Assembly: GCA_014379045.1 (NCBI GenBank)
Contig: JACMMK010000278.1
Location: 1 to 20,654, forward strand
From: Burkholderiales bacterium
GTDB taxonomy: Bacteria; Pseudomonadota; Gammaproteobacteria; Burkholderiales; CAIKXV01
Reading direction: 5' to 3'
DNA length: 20,654 nt
Made by a program: the position numbers and the translations under genes. The notes under the pieces are model-generated. The model made no database searches and was not told the origin of the DNA. It was given only the letters and a program-made list of their open reading frames with translations. This document shows positions 1 to 9,036 of this stretch, in pieces (the first letter of the stretch is position 1; the number at the start of each line of letters is the position of its first letter).

Positions 1-675
1 ACCGCCGAGCACCTCGCGCGCGCCTGGGTCACGGTGCCGGCGGTGCTGCAGGCGATCGAGGTCGATTTCCACACGATCGACGAGGTCCGGCGCGCCGCCG
101 GCGGCGTCTGGAAGGCGCGCGAGGGGGTCTCGCTGACCTACCTGCCGTTCATCGCGCGCGCGGTGTCGATCGCGCTTGCCAAGTACCCGCGCCTGAACGC
201 CAGTGTCGACGGCGACGAACTCGTCGTGCACAAGCGGATCAACCTCGGCATCGCGGTCGACCTCAACTTCGACGGCCTGATGGTGCCGGTGGTCAAGGAC
301 GTGCCGTCGAAATCGCTGCCGCAGATCGCGCGCGAGGTGAACGACCTCGCGCAGCGCGCGCGCGCGAACCGGTTGAAGCCCGACGATCTGTCCGAAGCGA
401 CCTACACGCTGTCGAACTCGGGCGTGTTCGGCACCGCGTTCACCGCGCCGATCGTCAATGTGCCGCAGGTCGCGATCCTGTCGACCGACGGCGTACAGAA
501 GAAGCCGGTGGTGATCGAGGGGCCGGCGGGTGACAGCATCGCGATCCGGCCGGTCGGCATGCTTGCGCAGTGTTTCGATCACCGTGCGGTCGACGGCGCC
601 TACTCGGCTGCGTTCCTCAAGGAAGTGAAGACGATCATCGAATCACGGCACTGGGCGCAGGATCTGGAAGCCTGA
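1..675 (+). CDS. 2-oxoacid dehydrogenase complex E2 acyltransferase, C-terminal catalytic domain (5' truncated by window)
   Basis: The reading frame is open from base 1, so the gene starts upstream; 224 residues are visible. It is the catalytic (2-oxoacid_dh) domain of a dihydrolipoamide acyltransferase, which moves an acyl group from lipoyl-lysine to CoA in the cytoplasmic pyruvate, 2-oxoglutarate or branched-chain dehydrogenase complexes. The fragment opens with the domain-entry pattern AWVTVP. It contains TYTLSNSGVFGTAFTAPIVN and ends with the active-site motif DHRAVDG, with His194 and Asp198 of the fragment as the presumed catalytic pair. The lipoyl and E1/E3-binding domains lie outside the window, so the complex type (pyruvate, branched-chain or acetoin) cannot be decided. 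Stop TGA is at 673-675; a Bug receptor gene follows 66 bp later on the same strand. The family is certain, the substrate is not. Confidence 0.93.
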   Translation, partial: TAEHLARAWVTVPAVLQAIEVDFHTIDEVRRAAGGVWKAREGVSLTYLPFIARAVSIALAKYPRLNASVDGDELVVHKRINLGIAVDLNFDGLMVPVVKDVPSKSLPQIAREVNDLAQRARANRLKPDDLSEATYTLSNSGVFGTAFTAPIVNVPQVAILSTDGVQKKPVVIEGPAGDSIAIRPVGMLAQCFDHRAVDGAYSAAFLKEVKTIIESRHWAQDLEA

Positions 676-679
676 ACGC

Positions 680-745
680 ATGGCCGACAACTTGAAACCG
701 GCGGCGGGGACCGACCCCGCCCAGAATCTGGAGGAACTCGAATGA
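680..745 (+). CDS. possible 21-codon linker ORF between the E2 and Bug genes
   Basis: An ATG at 680 opens 21 codons starting MADNLKP and ending NLEELE. Its TGA (743-745) overlaps the ATG of the next gene (742) as ATGA. A weak Shine-Dalgarno-like GGAAG lies at 666-670, 9 bp upstream. The frame fills almost the whole gap between the two larger genes and would link their translation. No family is recognised. A short open frame can arise by chance in G+C-rich DNA, and the next gene has its own good ribosome binding site, so this is tentative. Confidence 0.22.
   Translation: MADNLKPAAGTDPAQNLEELE
703..721 (+). repeat. GC-rich inverted repeat between E2 and Bug genes
   Basis: GGCGGGG (703-709) and CCCCGCC (715-721) form a perfect 7-bp stem with a 5-base loop. 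It lies 27 bp after the E2 stop and just before the Shine-Dalgarno of the next gene. There is no following T-run, so it is not a classical intrinsic terminator. It could reduce read-through or set an mRNA end. The function is an inference. Confidence 0.35.
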
Positions 746-1785
746 AGCTCGCTCGCAAATCGTCGCAACACATCCTCGCACATCGTGCCATCGATCGCAG
801 CGTTGCTGCGTTGGCGAACGTGGGGCTTGCCGTGGCAACGGTCGCACTGACCGTCGGTGCCGGCACGACGTTTGCGCAGAGCCAGACACCGGCGTACCCG
901 GTCAAGCCGATCCGCATGATCGCGCCGTTTCCCCCGGGCGGCACCTCGGACGTGATCGGTCGAATCGTCGGCGCCAAACTGCAGGAGGTGCTCGGCCAGA
1001 CAGTGCTGGTCGAGAATCGTGCCGGCGCAGGCGGCAGCCTCGGCACCGAGGTCGCGGCGCGCGCGAACCCCGACGGCTATACGATCCTGGTCGGCAACGC
1101 GAGCCCGATCTCGATCAACCCGCTGCTGGTCAAGTATCAATACGAGACGCTGCGCGACTTCGCACCGGTCACGATGGTGGCGCGCTCGCCGCAGTTGCTG
1201 GTCGTGCACCCGTCGTTCCCGGTGAAGCACATCAAGGAACTGATCCCGTACATCAAGGCCAACAACGGCAAGGTCAACTATGGCTCGTCGGGCATCGGCA
1301 CGCTCGCGCATCTGGCGGCTGAGCAGTTCAAGAACTCGACCTCGACCGACATGACGCACATCACCTACAAGGGCTCGATCCTGGTCGTGCAGGACATGGT
1401 CGGTGGCAACGTGCCGCTCGCGTGGAGCGACATGGCGCCGGCGCTGCCGCAGGTGAAGGCGGGCAAGCTGCGCGCGCTCGCGGTGACTTCGGCCAAGCCC
1501 AGCCCGCTGGTGCCCGATGTTCCGACGATGTCCGAAGTGCTGCCGGGCTTCGACATGGTCAATTGGTGGGGACTGTTCGTGCCGGCCGGAACGCCGCGGC
1601 CGATCATCACCCGGCTCAATGGCGAACTGCTGAAGATCATGAAGTCACCCGATGTCGTCGACCGCTTTGCCGGGCTCGGCGTGGAAGCGCTGTCGAGCAC
1701 GCCTGAAGAACTGATGACGCTGGTCAAGAACGAGATCGGCTCGTTCGGCAAGCTGATCAAGGCTGCAAACATCAAGGCGGATTGA
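742..1785 (+). CDS. Bug/TctC-family periplasmic solute-binding receptor of a tripartite tricarboxylate transporter
   Basis: A 347-residue periplasmic receptor that captures carboxylates or related small organic anions for a TctAB-type membrane transporter. Start ATG 742 has the Shine-Dalgarno GGAGG at 730-734. Residues 1-45 look like a Sec signal peptide with an unusually long basic n-region, a hydrophobic stretch (about 26-42) and cleavage after TFA. The mature part starts with the Bug signature YPVKPIRMIAPFPPGGTSD, followed by VENRAGAGGSLG and ANPDGYTILVG, which contribute to the two-lobed ligand site. Length is normal for the family. No TctA or TctB membrane partner lies in the window; such orphan receptors are common in Burkholderiales. 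It sits between an E2 gene and a dehydrogenase gene (40 bp downstream), probably as one transcript. The ligand is unknown. Confidence 0.93.
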   Translation: MKLARKSSQHILAHRAIDRSVAALANVGLAVATVALTVGAGTTFAQSQTPAYPVKPIRMIAPFPPGGTSDVIGRIVGAKLQEVLGQTVLVENRAGAGGSLGTEVAARANPDGYTILVGNASPISINPLLVKYQYETLRDFAPVTMVARSPQLLVVHPSFPVKHIKELIPYIKANNGKVNYGSSGIGTLAHLAAEQFKNSTSTDMTHITYKGSILVVQDMVGGNVPLAWSDMAPALPQVKAGKLRALAVTSAKPSPLVPDVPTMSEVLPGFDMVNWWGLFVPAGTPRPIITRLNGELLKIMKSPDVVDRFAGLGVEALSSTPEELMTLVKNEIGSFGKLIKAANIKAD

Positions 1786-1825
1786 GCTCCGCCGCTCCCG
1801 TCCAACAACTGATCGAGGAATCGAC

Positions 1826-2758
1826 ATGGCGCAGGCGAACCTGAAGCAACACAAACTCGGCTGGATCGGCATCGGCCGCATGGGCTACGCGATGGCCGCA
1901 CGGCTCGCGAAGGTGGGTTGCGACCTGTCGGTGTGGAACCGCACGAAGTCGAAAGCCGAGCCGCTCGCCGAATACGGCGCGAAGGTCGTCGACAAGCTGA
2001 GCGACCTTGCCGGCTGCGACATCGTATTCACGATGGTGTCGACCGGCGACGACGTCAAGGAAGTGCTGTTCGGTGCCGACGGTGTGATGTCGAAGGGCGG
2101 TAGACCGAAGCTGGTGATCGATTCGACCTCGATCTCGCTCGAAGCGTCGGCCGAGATCCGCGCCGAACTCGCGACGCACGGCGTGCAGATGCTGGCGGCC
2201 CCGGTGTCGGGCAACGCGAAGGTGATCAAGGCGGGCAAGCTCACCATCGTCGCGTCCGGGCCGCAGGGCGCGTTCGACATGGCATTGCCGTATCTCGATA
2301 CCGTCGGCGCCGGCGTGTCGTATGTCGGCGAAGGCGAGTTGTCGCGTATCGCCAAGATCTGCCACAACGTGATGCTCGGCGTGGTCATCCAGAACCTGTG
2401 CGAGATCACGCTGCTCGCCGAGAAGGCGGGCATGAAACGGCACCAATTTCTCGACTTCCTCAACAAGAGCGTGATGGGCTCGACGTTCACGAAGTACAAG
2501 ACGCCCGCACTGACCAATCTCGACTTCCATGTGACGTTCACGCCCGAGTTGCTGAGGAAGGATCTCGACCTCGGCTTGTATGCCGCGAAGACGCTGGGGG
2601 TGCCGATGCCGACGACGACGATCACGCGCGATCTGGTGCAGACGCTGATCGGGCATGGCTACGACGAGGATTTCTCGCAGCTGCTGTTGCTGCAGGCGAA
2701 GGCGTCGGGGGTGGAGTTGAAGTCGGAGAACGTCGAGGTGGGGGACGGGTTGTCCTGA
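1826..2758 (+). CDS. NAD(P)-dependent beta-hydroxyacid dehydrogenase (3-hydroxyisobutyrate dehydrogenase family)
   Basis: A 310-residue cytoplasmic oxidoreductase of the 3-hydroxyisobutyrate/6-phosphogluconate dehydrogenase superfamily, expected to oxidise a beta-hydroxyacid or reduce the matching semialdehyde. The N-terminal Rossmann fold shows GWIGIGRMG (residues 12-20) and an acidic or basic cofactor-choice region near WNRTKSK. The substrate loop reads APVSGN (125-130), close to the family's D-APVSGG. The catalytic lysine is probably Lys177 in IAKICHN, in the helix joining the two domains. The spacing from the preceding glycine pair (GEG, 168-170) to this lysine is longer than in classical family members. 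ATG 1826 has GAGGA at 1815-1819. The gene follows the Bug receptor by 40 bp and is followed by a hairpin, so it probably ends that transcript. The substrate is not determined. Confidence 0.9.
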   Translation: MAQANLKQHKLGWIGIGRMGYAMAARLAKVGCDLSVWNRTKSKAEPLAEYGAKVVDKLSDLAGCDIVFTMVSTGDDVKEVLFGADGVMSKGGRPKLVIDSTSISLEASAEIRAELATHGVQMLAAPVSGNAKVIKAGKLTIVASGPQGAFDMALPYLDTVGAGVSYVGEGELSRIAKICHNVMLGVVIQNLCEITLLAEKAGMKRHQFLDFLNKSVMGSTFTKYKTPALTNLDFHVTFTPELLRKDLDLGLYAAKTLGVPMPTTTITRDLVQTLIGHGYDEDFSQLLLLQAKASGVELKSENVEVGDGLS

Positions 2759-2783
2759 GCCACGCTGCGCGCGGCCGCGTGGC
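2759..2783 (+). terminator. terminator-like hairpin after the dehydrogenase gene
   Basis: Immediately after the TGA at 2756-2758, GCCACGC (2759-2765) pairs with GCGTGGC (2777-2783) across an 11-base loop that can partly fold further. It is followed by CGTTTGT, a short T-rich patch. Placement and shape suit an intrinsic terminator for the + strand transcript, facing the convergent Pha operon. The T-run is short, so confidence is moderate. The rest of the gap up to 2893 shows only a weak CGCCG-GCAT-CGGCG stem. Confidence 0.42.
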
Positions 2784-2893
2784 CGTTTGTGAGTGGACGG
2801 GTGTCGGGCGCGGGTGCGATTCGCCGGCATCGGCGCCGAGCGATCGCAGTGGTGCTGCTCGATGACGGACGCGTCGCGGGCAACCTGAACGCC

Positions 2894-3205
2894 TCATGGC
2901 CGCGGGATGTTCGGATCGTCGCGAAGCGCGGCTTTCACCATCAGGTGCGCCGACACCGGCGCGGTGATGAAGATGAACAGCGAGATCAGAAGTTCATGCA
3001 GGCTCGTCTCGCCGGCCAATGAGAAATCGATCATCGACGCGATCAGCACGCAGCCGACGCCGAGCGTGCTGGCCTTGGTCGGGCAGTGCAGCCGCTTCAT
3101 GAAGTCCGACAGCTTCACCAGTCCGATCGATCCGACCAGCGTGAAGAACACGCCGACGATCACCAGCGCCGACGACACGAGATCGAGCAAGAAAGTGGTC
3201 GTCAT
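2894..3205 (-). CDS. phaG: Pha/Mrp cation:proton antiporter subunit G
   Basis: A 103-residue small membrane subunit of the multi-subunit Pha (Mrp/Mnh) antiporter in the inner membrane. Three hydrophobic segments are visible (about residues 8-30, 46-63 and 67-90). Between the first two lies GLVKLSDFMKRLHCPTKAST (28-47), matching the family pattern of an R/K-LPD-x-xxRLH-xxK-TLG segment. The ATG at 3205 overlaps the phaF stop as ATGA, so it is probably translated by coupling; no strong Shine-Dalgarno is seen. It is the last gene of the operon and converges on the upstream dehydrogenase gene. Small subunits are needed for assembly of the whole complex in studied systems. Identity is secure from the motif and position. 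Confidence 0.93.
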   Translation of the reverse strand: MTTTFLLDLVSSALVIVGVFFTLVGSIGLVKLSDFMKRLHCPTKASTLGVGCVLIASMIDFSLAGETSLHELLISLFIFITAPVSAHLMVKAALRDDPNIPRP

Positions 3206-3477
3206 TCGATGATGTCGCCCCGCATCAAGTACTTAGACAACGCCATCGTGCCGACGAAGCCGAGCATCGCGATGATGAGCGCAGCTTCGAAGAACAACGC
3301 CGTATTGAAGCGCATGCCGATCAGTATCAGCAGCGCGATCGAGTCGATATACAGGGTGTCGAGCGCCAGGATGCGGTCGGGCAGCGTCGGGCCGCGCAGC
3401 AGGCGCCACAGTGCCAGCAGCATCGCCAGCGCAATCGCTGCGATACCCCACGGCAGCACATGATTCAGAAGGCTCAT
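3202..3477 (-). CDS. phaF: Pha/Mrp cation:proton antiporter subunit F
   Basis: A 91-residue membrane subunit of the Pha antiporter. Three hydrophobic segments are visible (about 7-25, 37-54 and 60-80), with the family signature GPTLPDRILALDTL at residues 29-42, including Asp34. The ATG at 3477 is preceded on the - strand by an excellent Shine-Dalgarno GGAGG six bases upstream. That sequence belongs to the 113-bp repeat rather than to ancestral phaE sequence. The ATG also overlaps the stop of the preceding short open frame (ATGA), and its own stop overlaps phaG (ATGA). In the rest of this operon junctions are direct overlaps; here 223 bp separate it from the phaE stop. Confidence 0.94.
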   Translation of the reverse strand: MSLLNHVLPWGIAAIALAMLLALWRLLRGPTLPDRILALDTLYIDSIALLILIGMRFNTALFFEAALIIAMLGFVGTMALSKYLMRGDIIE

Positions 3478-3590
3478 CGGGCGCCTCCGCGCGTAGCTAC
3501 ACGTTCCACCATCGAGCCGTCGGCGCCTGGGCCCGATTCGCCTACGTCGATCCCCGGCCTGCGGCCGGGGCCCCTCGCCGCTGGGCTCAT
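3474..3590 (-). CDS. 38-codon open frame in repeat unit 1 (second linker ORF before phaF)
   Basis: Read on the - strand, ATG at 3590-3588 opens 38 codons ending in TGA 3476-3474, which overlaps the phaF ATG (3477) as ATGA. Its own ATG overlaps the stop of the upstream copy in the same way. A GGAGG Shine-Dalgarno stands six bases before the ATG. The product would be rich in Gly, Arg and Ser, starting MSPAARGPGRRPG and ending ERVATRGGAR, with no hydrophobic segment and no recognised domain. It differs from its twin at three residues (positions 15, 17 and 32). The arrangement favours translation, but three of four base differences change the residue, so the peptide itself seems unconstrained. 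Confidence 0.35.
   Translation of the reverse strand: MSPAARGPGRRPGIDVGESGPGADGSMVERVATRGGAR
3552..3570 (-). repeat. perfect 8-bp-stem palindrome in repeat unit 1
   Basis: CCCCGGCC, TGC, GGCCGGGG: a very stable hairpin with a 3-base loop in the phaE-phaF leader of the mRNA. No T-run follows. It resembles the core of REP-like intergenic palindromes and could affect mRNA decay or ribosome passage toward phaF and phaG. Confidence 0.6.
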
Positions 3591-3703
3591 CGGGCGCCTC
3601 CGCGCGTAGTTACACGTTCCACCATCGAGCCGTCGGCGCCTGGGCCCGATTCGCTTACGCCGATCCCCGGCCTGCGGCCGGGGCCCCTCGCCGCCGGGCT
3701 CAT
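3587..3703 (-). CDS. 38-codon open frame in repeat unit 2 (first linker ORF after phaE)
   Basis: ATG at 3703-3701 overlaps the phaE stop (3702-3700) as ATGA, with GAGGG six bases upstream inside the end of phaE. The frame runs 38 codons to TGA 3589-3587, overlapping the next copy's ATG. The predicted peptide starts MSPAARGPGRRPG and ends ERVTTRGGAR; it is hydrophilic, and no family is recognised. Since 113 plus 4 is divisible by three, the coupling chain phaE, copy 2, copy 1, phaF is kept in register at every step. Whether the peptide has a role, or the open frame just keeps ribosomes moving to phaF, cannot be told from sequence. Confidence 0.35.
   Translation of the reverse strand: MSPAARGPGRRPGIGVSESGPGADGSMVERVTTRGGAR
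3665..3683 (-). repeat. perfect 8-bp-stem palindrome in repeat unit 2
   Basis: The exact second copy of the palindrome, 113 bp from the first. All 19 bases are identical in both units although four other positions have changed. Two such hairpins in tandem within one operon is REP/BIME-like, but no transposase or known REP class was recognised. Confidence 0.6.
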
Positions 3704-4191
3704 CGGGCGCCCTCGAAAATGCGAATCAACGGTGCTTCGTAGCGCTGCTTGATGGTGGCGATCAGCAGTGCTTCATCGCCCGCATTCAAACAATGTACCA
3801 GCAAGTGGCGCCGGTCGTCGCTCAGGTCGGATGACAATGTGCCGGGCGTCAGCGTGATGATGCCGGCGAGCGCCACGATTCCGTGCGGATCGCGAATCGT
3901 CAGCGGCACCCACACGAAGCGCGGATCGATACGCGCCTCCGGGCCCAGGATCAGGCGCGCGACCCGCACGTTGGACACGACGATATCGAACAGCACCACA
4001 AAGCCCAGCCGCACCAGCGTGGGCCATGCGGAAAAGCGGGGACGGTCGACGCGGACAGGTTCGGTCAACCACGGGATCGCGGTCGCGAGCACGGCGCCGA
4101 GCGCGAGCTGCGCCGGCGCGGCGCCATTGAGCAGCAGCCACGCGATGAACAACGCCGCGCTCAATAGCGGCGCGGGAAACAGACGTCGCAT
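3700..4191 (-). CDS. phaE: Pha/Mrp cation:proton antiporter subunit E
   Basis: A 163-residue membrane subunit of the Pha antiporter. Two N-terminal hydrophobic segments (about 8-24 and 26-41) and one near 58-75 precede a cytoplasmic-looking C-terminal region. The family motif ITLTPGTLS is at residues 112-120, followed by the usual hydrophilic DDRRHLLVHCLN stretch; RFVWVPL (91-97) also fits. The ATG at 4191 shares one base with the phaD stop (TGATG), which decides the start over a longer upstream open frame. The stop overlaps the first linker open frame (ATGA), where an ancestral phaF start would be expected. Length is typical for the Gram-negative subunit. Confidence 0.93.
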   Translation of the reverse strand: MRRLFPAPLLSAALFIAWLLLNGAAPAQLALGAVLATAIPWLTEPVRVDRPRFSAWPTLVRLGFVVLFDIVVSNVRVARLILGPEARIDPRFVWVPLTIRDPHGIVALAGIITLTPGTLSSDLSDDRRHLLVHCLNAGDEALLIATIKQRYEAPLIRIFEGAR

Positions 4192-5762
4192 CACGGCTTG
4201 ATATCTCCCGCACGCGGGTTCCACAGCGGCGCTACCGGCTCGGCGCCGAGCACGGCCTCGATGTACGCACCTCGCTGCAGCAACTGCGCCGCGGCCGCCT
4301 CGGTGTAGCCGCTGACCGGGCCAGCATTGAGCACCGTCGCAACGATCGCGATCGTGAGCCACGCCAGCGCGGCGCGTTCGGTGAATGAGGGCCGCGCCGC
4401 GGCCGCCTGCATCCGGTTGGCGTCGGTCGCCTGCCAGAAGACGACCGAGCCGGCGCGCGCAAGCGCGACGAGGATGCCCAAACCGGTGGCGAGCACGACG
4501 GTCCAGATCGCGGCCGCCATGGGTTCATCGACGCTGGCCGCCAGCATCAGCGACTTGCCCAGAAATCCGCCGAACGGCGGTACGCCCGCTGCCTCCGCCG
4601 CCAGCAGAAAGAACAGCGCGCCGTAGCCTGCGCGATGCGCGAGCGGCGCCGGCGCTATCGTGTCGCGCGCTTCGCCCCGTGAGCTCGCGATCGAATCGAC
4701 CAGCAGAAACAGCGCCGCTGCCACGAACGTGCTGTTGATCAGGTAGAACAGTGCAGCGCCCACCGTCGGCGCGGTGCCGAGTCCGACCGCGAGCAGCAGC
4801 GTTCCGGCCGACGACACCACCAGGTACGCGACCAGCAGCCCCAGACGTCCCGCCGCCAGCGCCCCGAACGTGGCCAGCACCAGGGTCGCCATCGCGAGCA
4901 CCGGCAGCCATGGAATCGCCACGTCCGAGGCGCCGCCCGCATCGGCTCCGAAGATCAATGTGGTGACGCGCGCAATGCAGTAGACGCCGACCTTGGTCAT
5001 GATCGCGAACAGCGCCGCAGCCGGCGCCGTGGCCGCGCTGTAGGTATCGGGTAGCCAGAAGTACAGCGGCAGCAGCGCAGCCTTGACGCCGAACACGACG
5101 ATCAGGATCAGCGCCGCCGCCTGTACCTGCGCAGGATGTTGCGCGGCAACTATCGGCACGCGCTGGGCGAGATCGGCCATGTTCAGCGTGCCGGTCAATC
5201 CGTACAGCAACGCCACCGCAATCAGGAACAGCGTCGAAGCGGTCAGGTTGAACACCACATAGTGGATCGACGCGCGCAGCCTCGCGGCGCCGCCGCCGTG
5301 GAGCAACAGGCCGTACGAAGCGATGAGCAGCACCTCGAAGAACACGAACAGGTTGAACAGATCGGCGGTCAGGAACGCGCCGTTGAGTCCCATCAACTGG
5401 AACTGGAACAGCGCATGAAAGTGCCGCCCGCGCGCATCGTGCGTGCCTTTCGGTCCACCGCCGCGTGCATACAGCGCGGCGGCGACCGCGACCACTGCCG
5501 TCAACACCAGCATCAACGCCGACAGGCGGTCGAGCGCGAGCGCAATGCCGAACGGCGCGCGCCAGTTGCCAAGCAGATACGGTATGACGGCGCCATTCGC
5601 TGCAATTGTCACGAGATGGATTGCCAGCGCGAGCAGCGCAAGGGTTGCCGCCACCGACAATCGCGCCGCCGCACGTGGCCAGCGTGGCTCGAGCAGCAGC
5701 GCCAGGCAGCCGGCGGCAAGCGGCAGCAACACCGGCACGACGATCAGGTGCGGCCAGTTCAC
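4191..5762 (-). CDS. phaD: Pha/Mrp cation:proton antiporter subunit D (NuoM/N-like)
   Basis: A 523-residue polytopic inner-membrane protein, homologous to the proton-pumping subunits NuoL/M/N of complex I (Proton_antipo_M domain, about 125-420). It is one of the two ion-translocating subunits of the Pha complex. The residues known to matter in Mrp antiporters are present: Glu143 in FFEVLL, Lys227 in FGVKAALLPLYFWLPDTY and Lys257 in MTKVGVY. Start is GTG at 5762, chosen because it overlaps the phaC stop as GTGA and no other start fits. The stop overlaps phaE by one base. The hydrophobic, multi-helix composition runs the whole length with no interruption, and the protein looks intact. Confidence 0.95.
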   Translation of the reverse strand: MNWPHLIVVPVLLPLAAGCLALLLEPRWPRAAARLSVAATLALLALAIHLVTIAANGAVIPYLLGNWRAPFGIALALDRLSALMLVLTAVVAVAAALYARGGGPKGTHDARGRHFHALFQFQLMGLNGAFLTADLFNLFVFFEVLLIASYGLLLHGGGAARLRASIHYVVFNLTASTLFLIAVALLYGLTGTLNMADLAQRVPIVAAQHPAQVQAAALILIVVFGVKAALLPLYFWLPDTYSAATAPAAALFAIMTKVGVYCIARVTTLIFGADAGGASDVAIPWLPVLAMATLVLATFGALAAGRLGLLVAYLVVSSAGTLLLAVGLGTAPTVGAALFYLINSTFVAAALFLLVDSIASSRGEARDTIAPAPLAHRAGYGALFFLLAAEAAGVPPFGGFLGKSLMLAASVDEPMAAAIWTVVLATGLGILVALARAGSVVFWQATDANRMQAAAARPSFTERAALAWLTIAIVATVLNAGPVSGYTEAAAAQLLQRGAYIEAVLGAEPVAPLWNPRAGDIKP

Positions 5763-6120
5763 CCGGCATCCTGTGCGCGGCCGCGTGAGGGTTCGTCATC
5801 GACATGATCGGAGCCGGTGGCCGCGCGCGCGGCCAGCGCGATCACCAGCAGCAGCGCGGTCATCGCAAAGCTGATGACGATCGCGGTCAGCACCAGCGCG
5901 TGCGGCAGCGGATCGGCGTAATTGGCCAGGGTCGGCGCCAGCCCGGGCTGAATGATCGGCGGCTTCGCCACCGCGATGCGTCCCATCGAAAATATCGTCA
6001 CGTTGGCAGCGTACGACAACAGGGTCAGGCCCAGCACCACGTCGAAGGTGTGCGCACGCAGCAGCAGATAGACGCCGGTGCCGGCCAGCACGCCGACAAA
6101 GATCGCGAGCAGCGCTTCCA

Positions 6121-6121
<1 letters not shown>
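5759..6121 (-). CDS. phaC: Pha/Mrp cation:proton antiporter subunit C (NuoK-like)
   Basis: A 120-residue subunit homologous to NuoK of complex I. Three membrane helices are evident (about 3-22, 27-47 and 74-98). The family signature YADPLPHALVLTAIVI is at residues 68-83, with His where Gln is commonest in relatives; that substitution is a detail of this copy. The tail (102-120) is hydrophilic and acidic/basic. ATG 6121 shares one base with the phaAB stop (TGATG), which sets the start; the open frame upstream is a shadow of phaAB. The stop overlaps the GTG of phaD. The symbol follows the pH-adaptation (pha) nomenclature and is unrelated to polyhydroxyalkanoate synthase PhaC. Confidence 0.93.
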
Positions 6122-8913
<2,792 letters not shown>

Positions 8914-8970
8914 GGTTTGTTGGAATGCCGCGCCGTCGCACCGGTCAGCGGGCGAGGACGACGTCGGACG

Positions 8971-8976
8971 AGTATA
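8971..8976 (-). promoter_or_regulatory. candidate -10 box of the pha operon
   Basis: On the - strand this reads TATACT, five of six matches to the sigma-70 -10 consensus. It would start transcription about 50 bases before the phaAB ATG. The sequence 16-18 bases upstream is GC-rich and lacks a recognisable -35. Tentative. Confidence 0.3.
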
Positions 8977-9007
8977 GCGAGGCGCGGCGCGCGCGATGCA
9001 TGCGCAG

Positions 9008-9036
9008 AGTATCTTGAGGCGCGGACGACCGACCAA
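9008..9036 (-). promoter_or_regulatory. alternative sigma-70-like promoter for the pha operon
   Basis: On the - strand TTGGTC (9036-9031) and GATACT (9013-9008) are separated by exactly 17 bases, matching three and four of six consensus positions. It competes with the TATACT box 37 bp closer to the gene. Tentative. Confidence 0.25.

Larger units (their letters stand above)
3471..3711 (-). repeat. two tandem 113-bp units plus a 15-bp third boundary copy between phaE and phaF
   Basis: Unit 1 is 3471-3583, unit 2 is 3584-3696, and the first 15 bases (GGCTCATCGGGCGCC) recur a third time at 3697-3711. The units differ at four positions only (3497/3610, 3542/3655, 3547/3660, 3582/3695), all transitions, so they are about 96% identical. 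The 15-bp boundary contains the ATGA junction: its outer copies hold the phaF start and the phaE stop. This looks like an insertion into an ancestral phaE-ATGA-phaF overlap with a 15-bp flanking duplication, followed by tandem duplication. Each unit holds one long palindrome and one 38-codon open frame on the - strand. No other copy is seen in this window. Confidence 0.9.

Noticed and set aside
1772..2830. A 352-codon - strand frame opposite the first dehydrogenase
   Set aside because: Antisense shadow; no domain and biased composition.
3471..3711. CRISPR-like array
   Set aside because: Only two adjacent 113-bp copies without spacers; this is a tandem duplication.
4525..5805. A 426-codon - strand frame overlapping phaD in another frame, and similar frames over phaAB (7106-8941)
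   Set aside because: Arg-rich out-of-frame shadows of the real subunits, with no membrane segments.
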